The notes beneath the pieces were generated by a model, which saw nothing but the letters and a program-made list of their open reading frames with translations, was not told the DNA's origin and did no database searches. Made by a program: the position numbers and the translations under genes. Positions 8,064 through 16,945 of a stretch of 64,000 bases of DNA are shown here, one piece after another (the stretch's first letter is position 1; each line of letters starts with the position of its first letter). Location of the stretch: the NCBI GenBank assembly GCA_002438565.1, contig DJPN01000002.1, forward strand, positions 1 to 64,000, read 5' to 3'. The DNA is from Alphaproteobacteria bacterium UBA6411. Its GTDB lineage: Bacteria > Pseudomonadota > Alphaproteobacteria > CAAGCB01 > CAG-977.

Positions 8064-11000
8064 ACGTACACTTCTTCGGTCGCGGACAGGGCTTCCGCGT
8101 TTCTGCCCTCGGCGTTTTTCATGCGGTCAAGGACTTTGCGGTATTCAATCGGCACGACCTTGACGAACAGCGGGAATCTGTTTTCCCAGTTGTCCAAAAT
8201 GCGCTTCGCCTGCGCCGACCCTGTGTACCAGTAGTGTTTTTCCAAAATGGCGTGCAGGGCTTCCTTGTCGTCTTTCGACCACACGTTTTCCAAATCGACG
8301 CTGTCAAGGTTGCAGCGCGTCTGAAAGATTTCCGTTTCGTCGTAAACATAAGCGATGCCGCCGCTCATCCCCGCGGCGAAGTTGTACCCCGTCGACCCGA
8401 GGATGACCACCGTTCCGCCCGTCATGTATTCGCAGCAATGGTCGCCGACACCTTCGACAACCGCCAAAGCGCCGCTGTTTCTGACGGCGAACCGTTCGCC
8501 CGCCATGCCGCAGAAATACGCTTCGCCGCCCGTCGCGCCGTACAAAGCGACGTTGCCGACAATCACGTTTTCATGGGGCATAAAGTCGACGTTCGGCGGA
8601 TGGCGCACAATGATTTTTCCGCCCGACAGCCCTTTGCCGACATAGTCGTTCGCTTCGCCGTTGACGCGGATTGTAACGCCTTTCGCCAAAAACGCGCCCA
8701 AGCTTTGTCCCGCCGAACCCGATAATTCCAGAGTTATGGAATCGTCAGCCAAACCGTCCGCACCGCACCGCTTGACGACCGCACCGCTCAGCCGCGCGCC
8801 GACCGTTCTGTCCGTGTTGCGCACGGGTAAAGTAAAGGCGGCTTTCAGCCCTGTTTTCACCGTGTTTTCAATCATCGGCAGCAAAGCGGTGTCAAAGCTT
8901 TTTTCCGCTTCCGCGGGGGCGATGAAATGCCGCGTTCCGTTTTCGGGCATTGTCAGCAGACGCGCGAAATCGACGCCCTGCGCCTTGCCCGTTTTTTTGG
9001 CGGGGTCTTGCTCCAGACAATCCGCGCGTCCTATCATGTCGTCAACGTTTTTAAAGCCCAGCTGCGCCATGTATTCGCGCATTTCTTCGGCGATGAAACG
9101 CAGGAAATTGATGATGTATTCGGGCTTGCCGTCGAACCGCGCGCGCAGTTCGGGATTTTGCGTCGCCAAACCCATGGGGCAGGTGTCCAAGTGACACTTC
9201 CTGTCCATACAGCACCCCAGCGTAATCAGCAACGCCGTGCCGAAGCCGTATTCCTCCGCCCCCAGCAAAGCCGCCACCGCCAAGTCGCGCCCCGTTTTCA
9301 ACTGACCGTCGGTCTGGATTTTAATCCGTCCGCGCAGTCCGTTCGCAATCAAAGCCTGCTGCGTTTCGGCAACGCCGATTTCCCACGGCAGCCCCGCGTG
9401 GCGAATCGCCGTCATCGGCGACGCGCCCGTTCCGCCGTCATAGCCCGCAATGGTCACAACGTCGGCTTTGGCTTTGGCAACGCCCGAAGCAATCGTCCCG
9501 ACGCCCGCTTTCGCCACCAGCTTGACCGAGATTTTCGCGCTCGGATTGACCATTTTCAAATCGAAAATCAGCTGCGCCAAATCTTCGATGGAATAAATGT
9601 CGTGATGCGGCGGGGGCGAAATCAGCGAAACGCCGCTGACCGTATGGCGGATGCGGGCGATTTCCTCGGTCACTTTGTGCGCGGGCAGCTGTCCGCCCTC
9701 GCCCGGTTTCGCGCCCTGCGCCAGCTTGATTTGCAATTCTTCGGCGTTGACCAGATATTCGGTCGTCACCCCGAAACGCCCCGACGCGATTTGCTTGATT
9801 TTGGAACAAATGTCGTTGCCGTCGGGTTTGGTGTAAAAGCGGTACGGGTCTTCGCCGCCTTCGCCCGAATTGCTGCGTGCGCCGATGCGGTTCATCGCGA
9901 TTGCAATCGTTTCGTGCGTTTCGCGGTTGATGGAACCCATGGACATCGCGGCGGAAACAAAGCGTTTCATAATGTTTTCGGCGGGTTCGACTTCGGCGAT
10001 GTCAATCGGCGTTCCCGCTTTGAACCGCAGCAAAGCCCGCAAAGTCAGCGGGTCGCGGTTTTCAATCAGCGCGCTGTACTGCTTGTAAAGCGCATAGTCG
10101 TTTTCGCGCACGGCCTTTTTCAGCATTGCCATGGCTTGCGGGGTCCACAAGTGTTCCTCGCCGCCCCTTTGCAAACGGTAATCGCCGCCGACGTTCAATT
10201 CGGGTTCGGGCGTTTCATCAAACGCGCGTTCGTGGCGCGTCAAGCTTTCCCGCGCAATGTCGTCCAAACCGATGCCGCCGATGGCGGATGCCGTCCCCGT
10301 AAAGTGTTTGTCAATCAAAGCCTTGCCCAGACCGACCGCCTCGAACACCTGCGAACCCCAGAAACTGCGCACGGTCGAAATGCCGACGCGGCTGAAGCAT
10401 TTGAGCAATCCTTTTTTCAGCGCGGTCAGATAGGCGAATTCCGCTTCTTCGGGCGTTTTTGTTTTTTCCAGCTCGCCGTTTTCCGCCATGGCACGCACGG
10501 TTTGCAAAGCAATTGCCGGACAGACCGCGTTCGCGCCGAACGCAATCAGCTGGGCGAAGTGAATGACTTCGCGCGCTTCGCCCGTTTCGGCGATGATGCC
10601 TGCCTTATAGCGCAAGCCTTTGCGAATCAGAAAATGATGCAAGCCCGACACCGCCAGCAAAGCGGGAATCGGCGCATGGTCTTTGTCGCAGCCAAGATCG
10701 CTGAGAATCAGAATGTCCGCGCCGTTGCGAATGGCTGATTCGGCTTTCGCGAACAAACCGTCCAGCGCGGCGTTCAGCCCCTCGCCGCCCTTTGAAGCGT
10801 CGAACACGGCGTTCAGCCGCACGGATTTGATGTCTTCGTTTTCGATTTTTTCCAAATGCGCCAAAAACGCGGGTTCCAAAATCGGCGACGTCAGTTTCAG
10901 CCGTCTGAAATGCCCCGCCGTTTCGGTCAAGAGGTTCTTTTCCCGCCCGATAAAGCTCATCAAGCTCATCACCAATTCTTCGCGCAGGGGGTCGATGGGC

Positions 11001-12610
11001 GGATTGGTAACCTGTGCGAACTGCTGTTTGAAATAGCTGAACAGCAGCTGCGGACGGTGCGACAGCACGGCAAGCGGCGCGTCGTAGCCCATCGAACCGA
11101 CGGGTTCCTGCGCGTTCGACGCCATGGGATTCAAAATCAGCTTCAATTCCTCCGCCGTATAGCCGAATTCGTTTTGATACCGCTTCAGCGTTTCCAAATC
11201 CGTCGCTTTGTCGGCGGCGGGGGCGTAAAGCGTGTTGATTTGGATGCGGTTTTCGCGAACCCAATGGCGGTACGGATTCTGGCGCGAGATTTTGCCCTTG
11301 ATTTCGCTGTCGGACACAATTCTTTTCTGCCGCAAATCGACCAGAAACATCTTGCCGGGGGTCAGTTTGCCGCGCACGCGGATATTGTTCGGCGCAACGT
11401 CGATAACGCCAGCTTCGCTGGCCATAATGACGAATCCGTCCTTGGTCACCGTATAGCGGCAGGGGCGCAGTCCGTTCCTGTCCAACAATCCGCCGACATA
11501 GTTGCGCCCGTCCGTGAACACCATCGCCGCGGGCCCGTCCCACGGTTCCATAATCGACGCGTGGTATTCGTAAAAAGCGCGCTTGTCCTCACTCATCACA
11601 AATTTGTCGCCGAACGCTTCGGGAACCATCATCATCATCGCGTGCGGAATCGACCGCCCCGTAACCGTCAGCATTTCCAAAACGTTGTCGAAAATCATCG
11701 TGTCCGACCCCGTTTCGTCAATCACGGGCTTGATGTTTTCGATTTCCGCGCCGAACGCGTCGCTGGCGAGGTTCGGCTCAATCGCCTTGATATGGTTGAC
11801 GTTGCCGCGCAAAGTGTTGATTTCGCCGTTATGGGCGACCGCGCGGAACGGCTGGGCCATGCGCCACGTCGGCAAAGTGTTTGTGCTGTAGCGCGAATGG
11901 GCGATGCAGAACGCGGCGGCAAAGTCTTCGTCCTTTAAATCCGTGTAAAATTCCGCCATGTGCGACCCCGCGACCAACCCTTTGTAAACAATGGTGCGCG
12001 GCGACAGGGAACAAACGTAAAACTGGGACAAATCCTTGTCCTTGACGGCTTTGATTTCCTTTTCGACCGTTTTGCGGATTAAGTAAAGTTTGCGGATGAA
12101 CTCCTGTTCGTTCATTCCGCCGCTTGCCAGAAAGATTTGCTTGAACGCCGGAACGGTTTTCGCCGCGATTTCGCCCAGCAGGGAAAAATCGACGGGAACA
12201 TCGCGTTCGCCGATATAGCGGCAGCCGTACTTTTCCGCCGTAATGCGCAAAGCACGCAGGCAGACGACGGCGTCTTCGGCGTCAGAGGGCAAAAACACTT
12301 GCCCCACCGCGTATTCGCCCGTTTTGGGCAAAGCGAACGGAACGGATTTTCTGAAAAACCCGTCGGGCAGCTGCACCATGATTCCCGCACCGTCGCTGGT
12401 TTTGCCGTCCGCGCCGATGGCGCAGCGGTGTTCCAGATTGCCCAAAATCGTAATGCCTTTGCGCACCAAATCGTGTTCGGGTTTGGCGTTCAGATTGACG
12501 ATAAAGCCGATACCGCAGTTTTCATGTTCCAAATTCGGATTGTAAAGGCCGAATTCGCGCGGTTCGCCCGCGGCGTTGCATGTAAAACCGTTTATCGTTT
12601 GTGTCGTCAT
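8060..12610 (-). CDS. gltB: Glutamate synthase (NADPH) large subunit
   Basis: This 1516-residue protein makes two glutamates from glutamine and 2-oxoglutarate. The glutaminase nucleophile is probably Cys32 in HENCGIGF, implying removal of a 31-residue propeptide. The FMN-binding synthase domain (about 800-1180) includes GEGGEDPYRF and AGYDGGTGASP, and the 3Fe-4S cysteines are in the block CCMDRKCHLDTCPMG. The C-terminal beta-helix domain has YVGKGLSGGKII and MTGGTVVILG. One oddity is EHRCA where most homologues have EHRGA. GGAGG precedes the ATG. The small subunit gltD is not in this window. slyX lies just upstream on the same strand. Confidence 0.97.
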   Translation of the reverse strand: MTTQTINGFTCNAAGEPREFGLYNPNLEHENCGIGFIVNLNAKPEHDLVRKGITILGNLEHRCAIGADGKTSDGAGIMVQLPDGFFRKSVPFALPKTGEYAVGQVFLPSDAEDAVVCLRALRITAEKYGCRYIGERDVPVDFSLLGEIAAKTVPAFKQIFLASGGMNEQEFIRKLYLIRKTVEKEIKAVKDKDLSQFYVCSLSPRTIVYKGLVAGSHMAEFYTDLKDEDFAAAFCIAHSRYSTNTLPTWRMAQPFRAVAHNGEINTLRGNVNHIKAIEPNLASDAFGAEIENIKPVIDETGSDTMIFDNVLEMLTVTGRSIPHAMMMMVPEAFGDKFVMSEDKRAFYEYHASIMEPWDGPAAMVFTDGRNYVGGLLDRNGLRPCRYTVTKDGFVIMASEAGVIDVAPNNIRVRGKLTPGKMFLVDLRQKRIVSDSEIKGKISRQNPYRHWVRENRIQINTLYAPAADKATDLETLKRYQNEFGYTAEELKLILNPMASNAQEPVGSMGYDAPLAVLSHRPQLLFSYFKQQFAQVTNPPIDPLREELVMSLMSFIGREKNLLTETAGHFRRLKLTSPILEPAFLAHLEKIENEDIKSVRLNAVFDASKGGEGLNAALDGLFAKAESAIRNGADILILSDLGCDKDHAPIPALLAVSGLHHFLIRKGLRYKAGIIAETGEAREVIHFAQLIAFGANAVCPAIALQTVRAMAENGELEKTKTPEEAEFAYLTALKKGLLKCFSRVGISTVRSFWGSQVFEAVGLGKALIDKHFTGTASAIGGIGLDDIARESLTRHERAFDETPEPELNVGGDYRLQRGGEEHLWTPQAMAMLKKAVRENDYALYKQYSALIENRDPLTLRALLRFKAGTPIDIAEVEPAENIMKRFVSAAMSMGSINRETHETIAIAMNRIGARSNSGEGGEDPYRFYTKPDGNDICSKIKQIASGRFGVTTEYLVNAEELQIKLAQGAKPGEGGQLPAHKVTEEIARIRHTVSGVSLISPPPHHDIYSIEDLAQLIFDLKMVNPSAKISVKLVAKAGVGTIASGVAKAKADVVTIAGYDGGTGASPMTAIRHAGLPWEIGVAETQQALIANGLRGRIKIQTDGQLKTGRDLAVAALLGAEEYGFGTALLITLGCCMDRKCHLDTCPMGLATQNPELRARFDGKPEYIINFLRFIAEEMREYMAQLGFKNVDDMIGRADCLEQDPAKKTGKAQGVDFARLLTMPENGTRHFIAPAEAEKSFDTALLPMIENTVKTGLKAAFTLPVRNTDRTVGARLSGAVVKRCGADGLADDSITLELSGSAGQSLGAFLAKGVTIRVNGEANDYVGKGLSGGKIIVRHPPNVDFMPHENVIVGNVALYGATGGEAYFCGMAGERFAVRNSGALAVVEGVGDHCCEYMTGGTVVILGSTGYNFAAGMSGGIAYVYDETEIFQTRCNLDSVDLENVWSKDDKEALHAILEKHYWYTGSAQAKRILDNWENRFPLFVKVVPIEYRKVLDRMKNAEGRNAEALSATEEVYV

Positions 12611-12696
12611 GGGAACCTCCGCTTGTTTTTATAAAAAAGCGGGGAAAAGATACACGTTTTTGACGGCTTTTTACAGCGGAAAATGCAGTTTTTTCA

Positions 12697-12906
12697 TCAA
12701 TAATGCGGGGGCGGGACTTCTTCGGACAGGGGACGGACGAATTCGCTTGCGCCGTGCAGTTCCAAAAAGCGCACTTCCTTTTCCAAACGGTCGATGGTCA
12801 GCGCCTGTTCCGCGACGATTTGGTTCAAATCCTTTAACGTGCGGTCGAAATCCGCGACAATCATTTCCAAAGCGATAAAGCGTTCTTCGGTTTCAATATC
12901 GGTCAT
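12697..12906 (-). CDS. slyX: SlyX family coiled-coil protein
   Basis: A 69-residue protein with an N-terminal heptad-rich helix (EERFIALEMIVADFD, then VAEQALTIDRLEKEVRFLE) and the Pro-rich tail ending PPPHY that marks SlyX. Function is unknown in the family. I take the ATG at 12906 because AAGGAGG lies 7 bases before it; a TTG two codons upstream would sit on top of that site. It runs toward gltB with an 86-bp gap. Confidence 0.85.
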   Translation of the reverse strand: MTDIETEERFIALEMIVADFDRTLKDLNQIVAEQALTIDRLEKEVRFLELHGASEFVRPLSEEVPPPHY

Positions 12907-13015
12907 GGGCAATCCTCCTTATCCTCTTTTGTAGCTTCACAAACGCGAAATAACAAGTCATCACTTGAGATAGTTTCAAAAAAGCGATACCCTGCGCAAA
13001 AAAGAGAGGTTTACC

Positions 13016-14203
13016 ATGTCCGATTTAATCAATTTGTTCTGCACTTTGGCGAAAATCCCGTCCCCGTCCATGCGCGAAGACGCCGTCGCCGAAAAAATCA
13101 CGTCTTTTTTCACCGAAAACGGCATTGACTGCCGCCGCGACAAAACGGGCAACGTCTACGCCCGCGTTCCCGCGACCGATTCGGCGAAAAAGCCCGTCAT
13201 GCTGTCCGCGCACATGGACGTCGTCGGCGACGACCGCCCCGTGCACATCGTCGAAAAAAACGGCTTTATCGAAACCGACAAAACCCGCACTTTGGGCGCG
13301 GACGACAAAGCGGGCGTTTCATGCGCCATGATGCTGGCAAAGGAAATCGCCGCCGACAAAACGCTGAAACACGGCGGATTGGAAATCGTTTTCACCCGCG
13401 ACGAGGAACAAAATATGACGGGCGCGCGCAACATCGAATACGGCACGCTTGAATCCGAACACATCCTTGTTCTGGACGGCGACCGTTTGGGCGAACTGCA
13501 AATCGCGGGCGCGGGCTATACCAAAATGACGCTGTCCGTCACAGGCACGAAAGGCGGTCATTCGGGCATCGACATCGCCGACGCAACACGCGTCAACGCG
13601 GTCAAACTGCTTGCCGAAATCATGGCGGAAATTCCGCAGGGCGTTTACAAGCAGGATGAAACGGGCGTTGTCACGTCGATTAACGCGGGCGCGGTCGCGG
13701 CGGGCGGGCTGAAGAACATCCCGACCGGCAAACAGGGCGCGGCGTTTATGGCGGAACTGGCGGACAATGCCATGACGAATATGATTAACACGGACGCTTT
13801 CGCCGTTTATTCGATTCGCAGTTCCGATTTGAAAAACGAAGAACAGCTGCACCGCGATATCGAATCGATTGTTGCAAAGTTCAAAGACAAAGCCGGCGTT
13901 TCCGTCGTTTTCAAGCGCAACCTGCCGCCGTTCGAGCGTTCCGCCGACGAAACGGTCGCGATTGCCGCGCGCAAAGCCGCCGAAGCCGCGAACGTTCCTT
14001 TGACCGTGTCGTCGTTCCACGCCGCGGCTGAAACGCATTTGTACGCAACGGAAAAAAACAAAGCGGGCGTCGTGTTCAAACCCGTTTTGCTGGGCGTTGC
14101 CAACATTTACAACATGCATTCCGCCGACGAAAAAGTCGAACGGGAATCGCTGGTCAAAGGCTACGCCCTGTTGAAAGAAATTTTCAAACAAATCAACGTT
14201 TAA
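13016..14203 (+). CDS. M20 family metallopeptidase, PepT-like
   Basis: The protein has 395 residues. It shows the M20 dizinc layout: first metal site SAHMDVVGD, bridging Asp in GADDKAG, the general-base block TRDEEQN and later LDGDRLG. The dimerisation domain spans about 175-295. The protein best resembles tripeptide aminopeptidase (PepT-type) but could be a related aminoacyl peptidase; substrate cannot be read from sequence. AGAGAGG precedes the ATG. A possible promoter is TTGAGA (12965-12970) with TACCCT (12988-12993), 17 bp apart. Confidence 0.82.
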   Translation: MSDLINLFCTLAKIPSPSMREDAVAEKITSFFTENGIDCRRDKTGNVYARVPATDSAKKPVMLSAHMDVVGDDRPVHIVEKNGFIETDKTRTLGADDKAGVSCAMMLAKEIAADKTLKHGGLEIVFTRDEEQNMTGARNIEYGTLESEHILVLDGDRLGELQIAGAGYTKMTLSVTGTKGGHSGIDIADATRVNAVKLLAEIMAEIPQGVYKQDETGVVTSINAGAVAAGGLKNIPTGKQGAAFMAELADNAMTNMINTDAFAVYSIRSSDLKNEEQLHRDIESIVAKFKDKAGVSVVFKRNLPPFERSADETVAIAARKAAEAANVPLTVSSFHAAAETHLYATEKNKAGVVFKPVLLGVANIYNMHSADEKVERESLVKGYALLKEIFKQINV

Positions 14204-14209
14204 ACCTTT

Positions 14210-14238
14210 TTTAACCCGCCGTTGTTATCCTCTATAAT
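14210..14238 (+). promoter_or_regulatory. Promoter of the HAD phosphatase gene
   Basis: A perfect TATAAT (14233-14238) follows TTTAAC (14210-14215) after 17 bp. It argues for the later of two possible ATG codons, as the earlier one at 14242 would lie at or before the transcript start. Confidence 0.5.
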
Positions 14239-14259
14239 CCGATGAAAAAGGATTTAAGG

Positions 14260-14961
14260 ATGACAACGGACGATTTGGGCGCGGTATTGGCGCATACAAA
14301 AAACTGGATTTTCGATTTGGACGACACGCTTTATCCGCCGTCCGAAGTCATTTACGCCCAAATGGCGCGCCGCATCCGCGACTATATCATGAAAACCGTC
14401 GGCGTCGACGAACAGACGGCTAGCATCATCCAAAAAAGCTATTACAAACAGTACGGCGCGACCGTTCACGGATTGGTGCTGGAACACCACATTCAGCCCG
14501 CCGATTTCACCGATTACGTTCATCAGCTGGATTTGTCGTCGCTGAAGCCCGATCCGAAACTGCGCGCGGTTTTGCAGGCTCTTCCGGGGCGGCGGTTCGT
14601 GTTCACCAACGGCGCGTACGAACACGCCGAACGCGTTTTGAAACGCGTCGGACTGGACGATTTGATAAACGGCATTTTTTCAATCCGCGAAGCGAACTAC
14701 ATTCCGAAACCCGCGCTTGAAACCTATCAAAAAATGATGAAAGCGTTTAACATCGACCCCGCCGAAAGCATGATGTTCGACGACAATCAGCAAAACGTTC
14801 TGGGGGCGAAACGCGCGGGCATCAAAGGCGTCTGGATTTCGTCGAACACGTCCAACAACAAATACTGTTTGGCGGACTGCGACGATTTTTGCGATTATCA
14901 GACACCCGATTTGGTCACGTTTCTGTCGCCTTATTTCGGCAAAGCGAAACAAGCGTCCTAA
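14260..14961 (+). CDS. HAD pyrimidine 5'-nucleotidase-like phosphatase
   Basis: This 233-residue HAD hydrolase has motif I FDLDDTLYP, motif II VFTNG, motif III around YIPKPALETY and motif IV MFDDNQQN. It resembles the SDT1/YjjG-like pyrimidine 5'-nucleotidase subfamily, with a helical cap between motifs I and II. I start it at ATG 14260, preceded by AAAAAGGA, rather than the ATG at 14242, which overlaps the promoter. Its stop interlocks with that of the GDYXXLXY gene on the other strand. Confidence 0.8.
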   Translation: MTTDDLGAVLAHTKNWIFDLDDTLYPPSEVIYAQMARRIRDYIMKTVGVDEQTASIIQKSYYKQYGATVHGLVLEHHIQPADFTDYVHQLDLSSLKPDPKLRAVLQALPGRRFVFTNGAYEHAERVLKRVGLDDLINGIFSIREANYIPKPALETYQKMMKAFNIDPAESMMFDDNQQNVLGAKRAGIKGVWISSNTSNNKYCLADCDDFCDYQTPDLVTFLSPYFGKAKQAS

Positions 14962-15317
14962 AATTCCGTCCACGGTTTGCCGTTCAGCAGCAAATCGACG
15001 GGCGCCGGATTTCCGTATTTCGGCACGGCGATTACCATTTCCGCATGGACATTCGCGGAATTCAAAGCGCGTTCCAAAATCCGCGCTTTGTTTTCGGGAA
15101 CGTAAAAGCGGCGGATGTTGTTGCAGCAATCTTTGTAGGGTGAATTTTCGGGATACCGCACTTGAACCGCCAAGTAATGCCCGCTCAGCAAATCGCGCGG
15201 ATCGTACCCCGAAACGGGCAGAACGATTTTTTCGGCGGTTGAACGGGACAGCTGCAAAGCCGACACCCAGCAAAACAGCACGATTATGGGCAAAGCCAGC
15301 AAAATCTTGATTTTCAT
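14958..15317 (-). CDS. GDYXXLXY-type membrane-anchored protein
   Basis: A 119-residue protein with one N-terminal hydrophobic segment (residues 4-22, an uncleaved anchor or signal peptide). The motif SGYDPRDLLSGHYLAVQVRY corresponds to the family signature D-P-R-D-L-x-x-G-x-Y. The gene overlaps the DUF2157 gene by 4 bp (ATGA), and this pairing is seen widely among bacteria. Function is unknown; the rest of the protein should lie outside the inner membrane. Confidence 0.78.
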   Translation of the reverse strand: MKIKILLALPIIVLFCWVSALQLSRSTAEKIVLPVSGYDPRDLLSGHYLAVQVRYPENSPYKDCCNNIRRFYVPENKARILERALNSANVHAEMVIAVPKYGNPAPVDLLLNGKPWTEF

Positions 15318-16387
15318 TTCAGCCCCGCTTTCAGTCTCGCATCCAGTTTATGCCAGCCGCACGCCAGCCCCAAAATCACCGCGCCCGTGAAAATCAATCC
15401 GAAGCCCGTTGTCAGCAAACTTCCGAACACCTCCAGATACGCCGCAAACAGCCGTATCCCCAAACAAAGCGTCAGCACTCGGGACAATCCGACGGCTTTG
15501 GCTTGCGCAGCGGCAACGGCCAAACCCGTCAGCACGCAGATTTGAGCGGCGAACACAACAACCTGCGAATTGACGCCGCTCAGCACCGTCGCAAACACGG
15601 CGCAGACGGCGTACAGGGATTTGCACGGCGTTTTCCGCCTGTACAGCACGCCCGCAGACACCGCCGCCCAAACCGCCATGGCGGCAATGCCGGCCGCGGG
15701 AATCGTTCTTGTCCACGCGTAATCGGGGCTCGTCAGCGGCGCTACGGCGAATACGGCCGACAAACACCGCAAGGGCCGCACGAAAACTTTTGCTTTTTCC
15801 GTCAGCAAAGCCGCGCCCCACACCGCCATAAAAAACGCAGACACGCACATCGCGCTTTCAAAGTATTTCGACCAAAAGTCAAATACCGTTCTGGCAAAGG
15901 GAGAGCTTAAAAACGCCGCGGCGGCGGCCGCTTCCCACAAAAAGCCGAAAAACACCTTTTTCGTCAGCAGCATCAGCGGAAACGACAGCACGCCCCAAAA
16001 CGCCAGCGTTTTCCACAGCGCAGGCTGCAGCTGCCAAATCTGACCGGCAAGCCCTATCGCCGCAAAAAGCAAAACGCCCTGCAAAAACAGCAAGGTTTCA
16101 AACATGGCGGGCTTTTTATTTTGGAAACGAACGGCAGCGCAGGCGTTGCCGATGAGCATCGCAAACATTGCCGTCAGCTTGACGCATGCGGGGATGTCCC
16201 GCCAATTCGCCGCGATTATCGCCACAATTCCCAGTCCGACGGCGAACACGCCGGCCAATCCCAACGCCAGAAACGGTGTTAAAACCGATTTGCGGTTTTG
16301 TTCAAATCGCCTTAATTTTTCGCCCTGTTCGGCGGTAATCAGCCCCGCTCCGACCCAATCCGTGATTTTTCGCGATAAAGACGGCAT
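15314..16387 (-). CDS. DUF2157 family multi-pass membrane protein
   Basis: This 357-residue protein starts with a short soluble region containing WVGAGLITAEQGEKL, the usual opening of DUF2157, followed by about ten hydrophobic helices. I start it at the ATG at 16387, with AAGGAG seven bases upstream, and reject a start 12 codons earlier. It is translationally coupled to the GDYXXLXY gene downstream. The role of this two-gene unit is not established. Confidence 0.82.
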   Translation of the reverse strand: MPSLSRKITDWVGAGLITAEQGEKLRRFEQNRKSVLTPFLALGLAGVFAVGLGIVAIIAANWRDIPACVKLTAMFAMLIGNACAAVRFQNKKPAMFETLLFLQGVLLFAAIGLAGQIWQLQPALWKTLAFWGVLSFPLMLLTKKVFFGFLWEAAAAAAFLSSPFARTVFDFWSKYFESAMCVSAFFMAVWGAALLTEKAKVFVRPLRCLSAVFAVAPLTSPDYAWTRTIPAAGIAAMAVWAAVSAGVLYRRKTPCKSLYAVCAVFATVLSGVNSQVVVFAAQICVLTGLAVAAAQAKAVGLSRVLTLCLGIRLFAAYLEVFGSLLTTGFGLIFTGAVILGLACGWHKLDARLKAGLK

Positions 16388-16429
16388 CGTCTGCTCCTTG
16401 CTCTGTTTTATCCACGATATCACGGTTTT

Positions 16430-16443
16430 TTGTTTGCAAACAA
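16430..16443. promoter_or_regulatory. Perfect 14-bp palindrome, possible operator
   Basis: TTGTTTGCAAACAA is its own reverse complement. It lies between the divergent DUF2157 and DUF3015 genes and covers the -35 box proposed for the latter, where a repressor would act. Confidence 0.35.
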
Positions 16444-16462
16444 CGGCTTTTTAACGTACATT
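16434..16462 (+). promoter_or_regulatory. Candidate promoter of the DUF3015-DUF4105 pair
   Basis: TTGCAA (16434-16439), a 17-bp spacer and TACATT (16457-16462). The start point would fall about 25 bases before the ATG. Confidence 0.4.
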
Positions 16463-16495
16463 TTAAAATCTGCTGACAGGAAAGGATACAAAATC

Positions 16496-16939
16496 ATGAA
16501 AAAAGCAGCTTTGTCTTTAGTTTTGTTCTTGGCTTCCGCTTCCAACGCTTTCGCGCTTGACAGCACGGGCTGCGGTTTGGGTTCCATCATCTTCAAAGGA
16601 CAGAAAGGTCCCGCTCCTCAAGTTCTGGCTGTTACGACAAACGGTTCATTCGGCACGCAAACGTTCGGCATCACATCCAACACGTCCGGTTGCGACAACT
16701 ACGGCAGAATCACGGGCGGTACGGGCCGCGTGTTCGCGTTTTTGGAAAACAATCTGGACCAGTTCGCCGCTGACGCCGCCGTCGGCAAAGGCGAAACCAT
16801 CGAAGCGATTGCCGCCATTACGGGCCGCGACGCCGAAACGGTCGGCCGCATTGCGCACAACAACTTTGCCGAATTGTTCGCCGATAAGGACGTTTCCGCT
16901 GTGACCGTTACGCTGAAAATGGCCGATCTGCTGGCATAA
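16496..16939 (+). CDS. DUF3015 family periplasmic protein
   Basis: A 147-residue protein with a clear Sec signal peptide (MKKAALSLVLFLASASNAFA, cleavage near residue 20). The mature part begins LDSTGCGLGSIIF and contains QVLAVTTNGSFGTQTFGIT and SGC, the standard DUF3015 pattern. I use the ATG at 16496 preceded by AGGAAAGG. The DUF4105 gene follows after 6 bp. The two are also adjacent in other proteobacteria as I recall, which suggests a shared but unknown envelope role. Confidence 0.85.
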   Translation: MKKAALSLVLFLASASNAFALDSTGCGLGSIIFKGQKGPAPQVLAVTTNGSFGTQTFGITSNTSGCDNYGRITGGTGRVFAFLENNLDQFAADAAVGKGETIEAIAAITGRDAETVGRIAHNNFAELFADKDVSAVTVTLKMADLLA

Positions 16940-16945
16940 CAAGGA

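Noticed and set aside
8927..10738. Long open frame of about 600 codons on the plus strand inside gltB
   Set aside because: It mirrors the codon bias of gltB on the other strand, has no recognisable domain and no ribosome-binding site.
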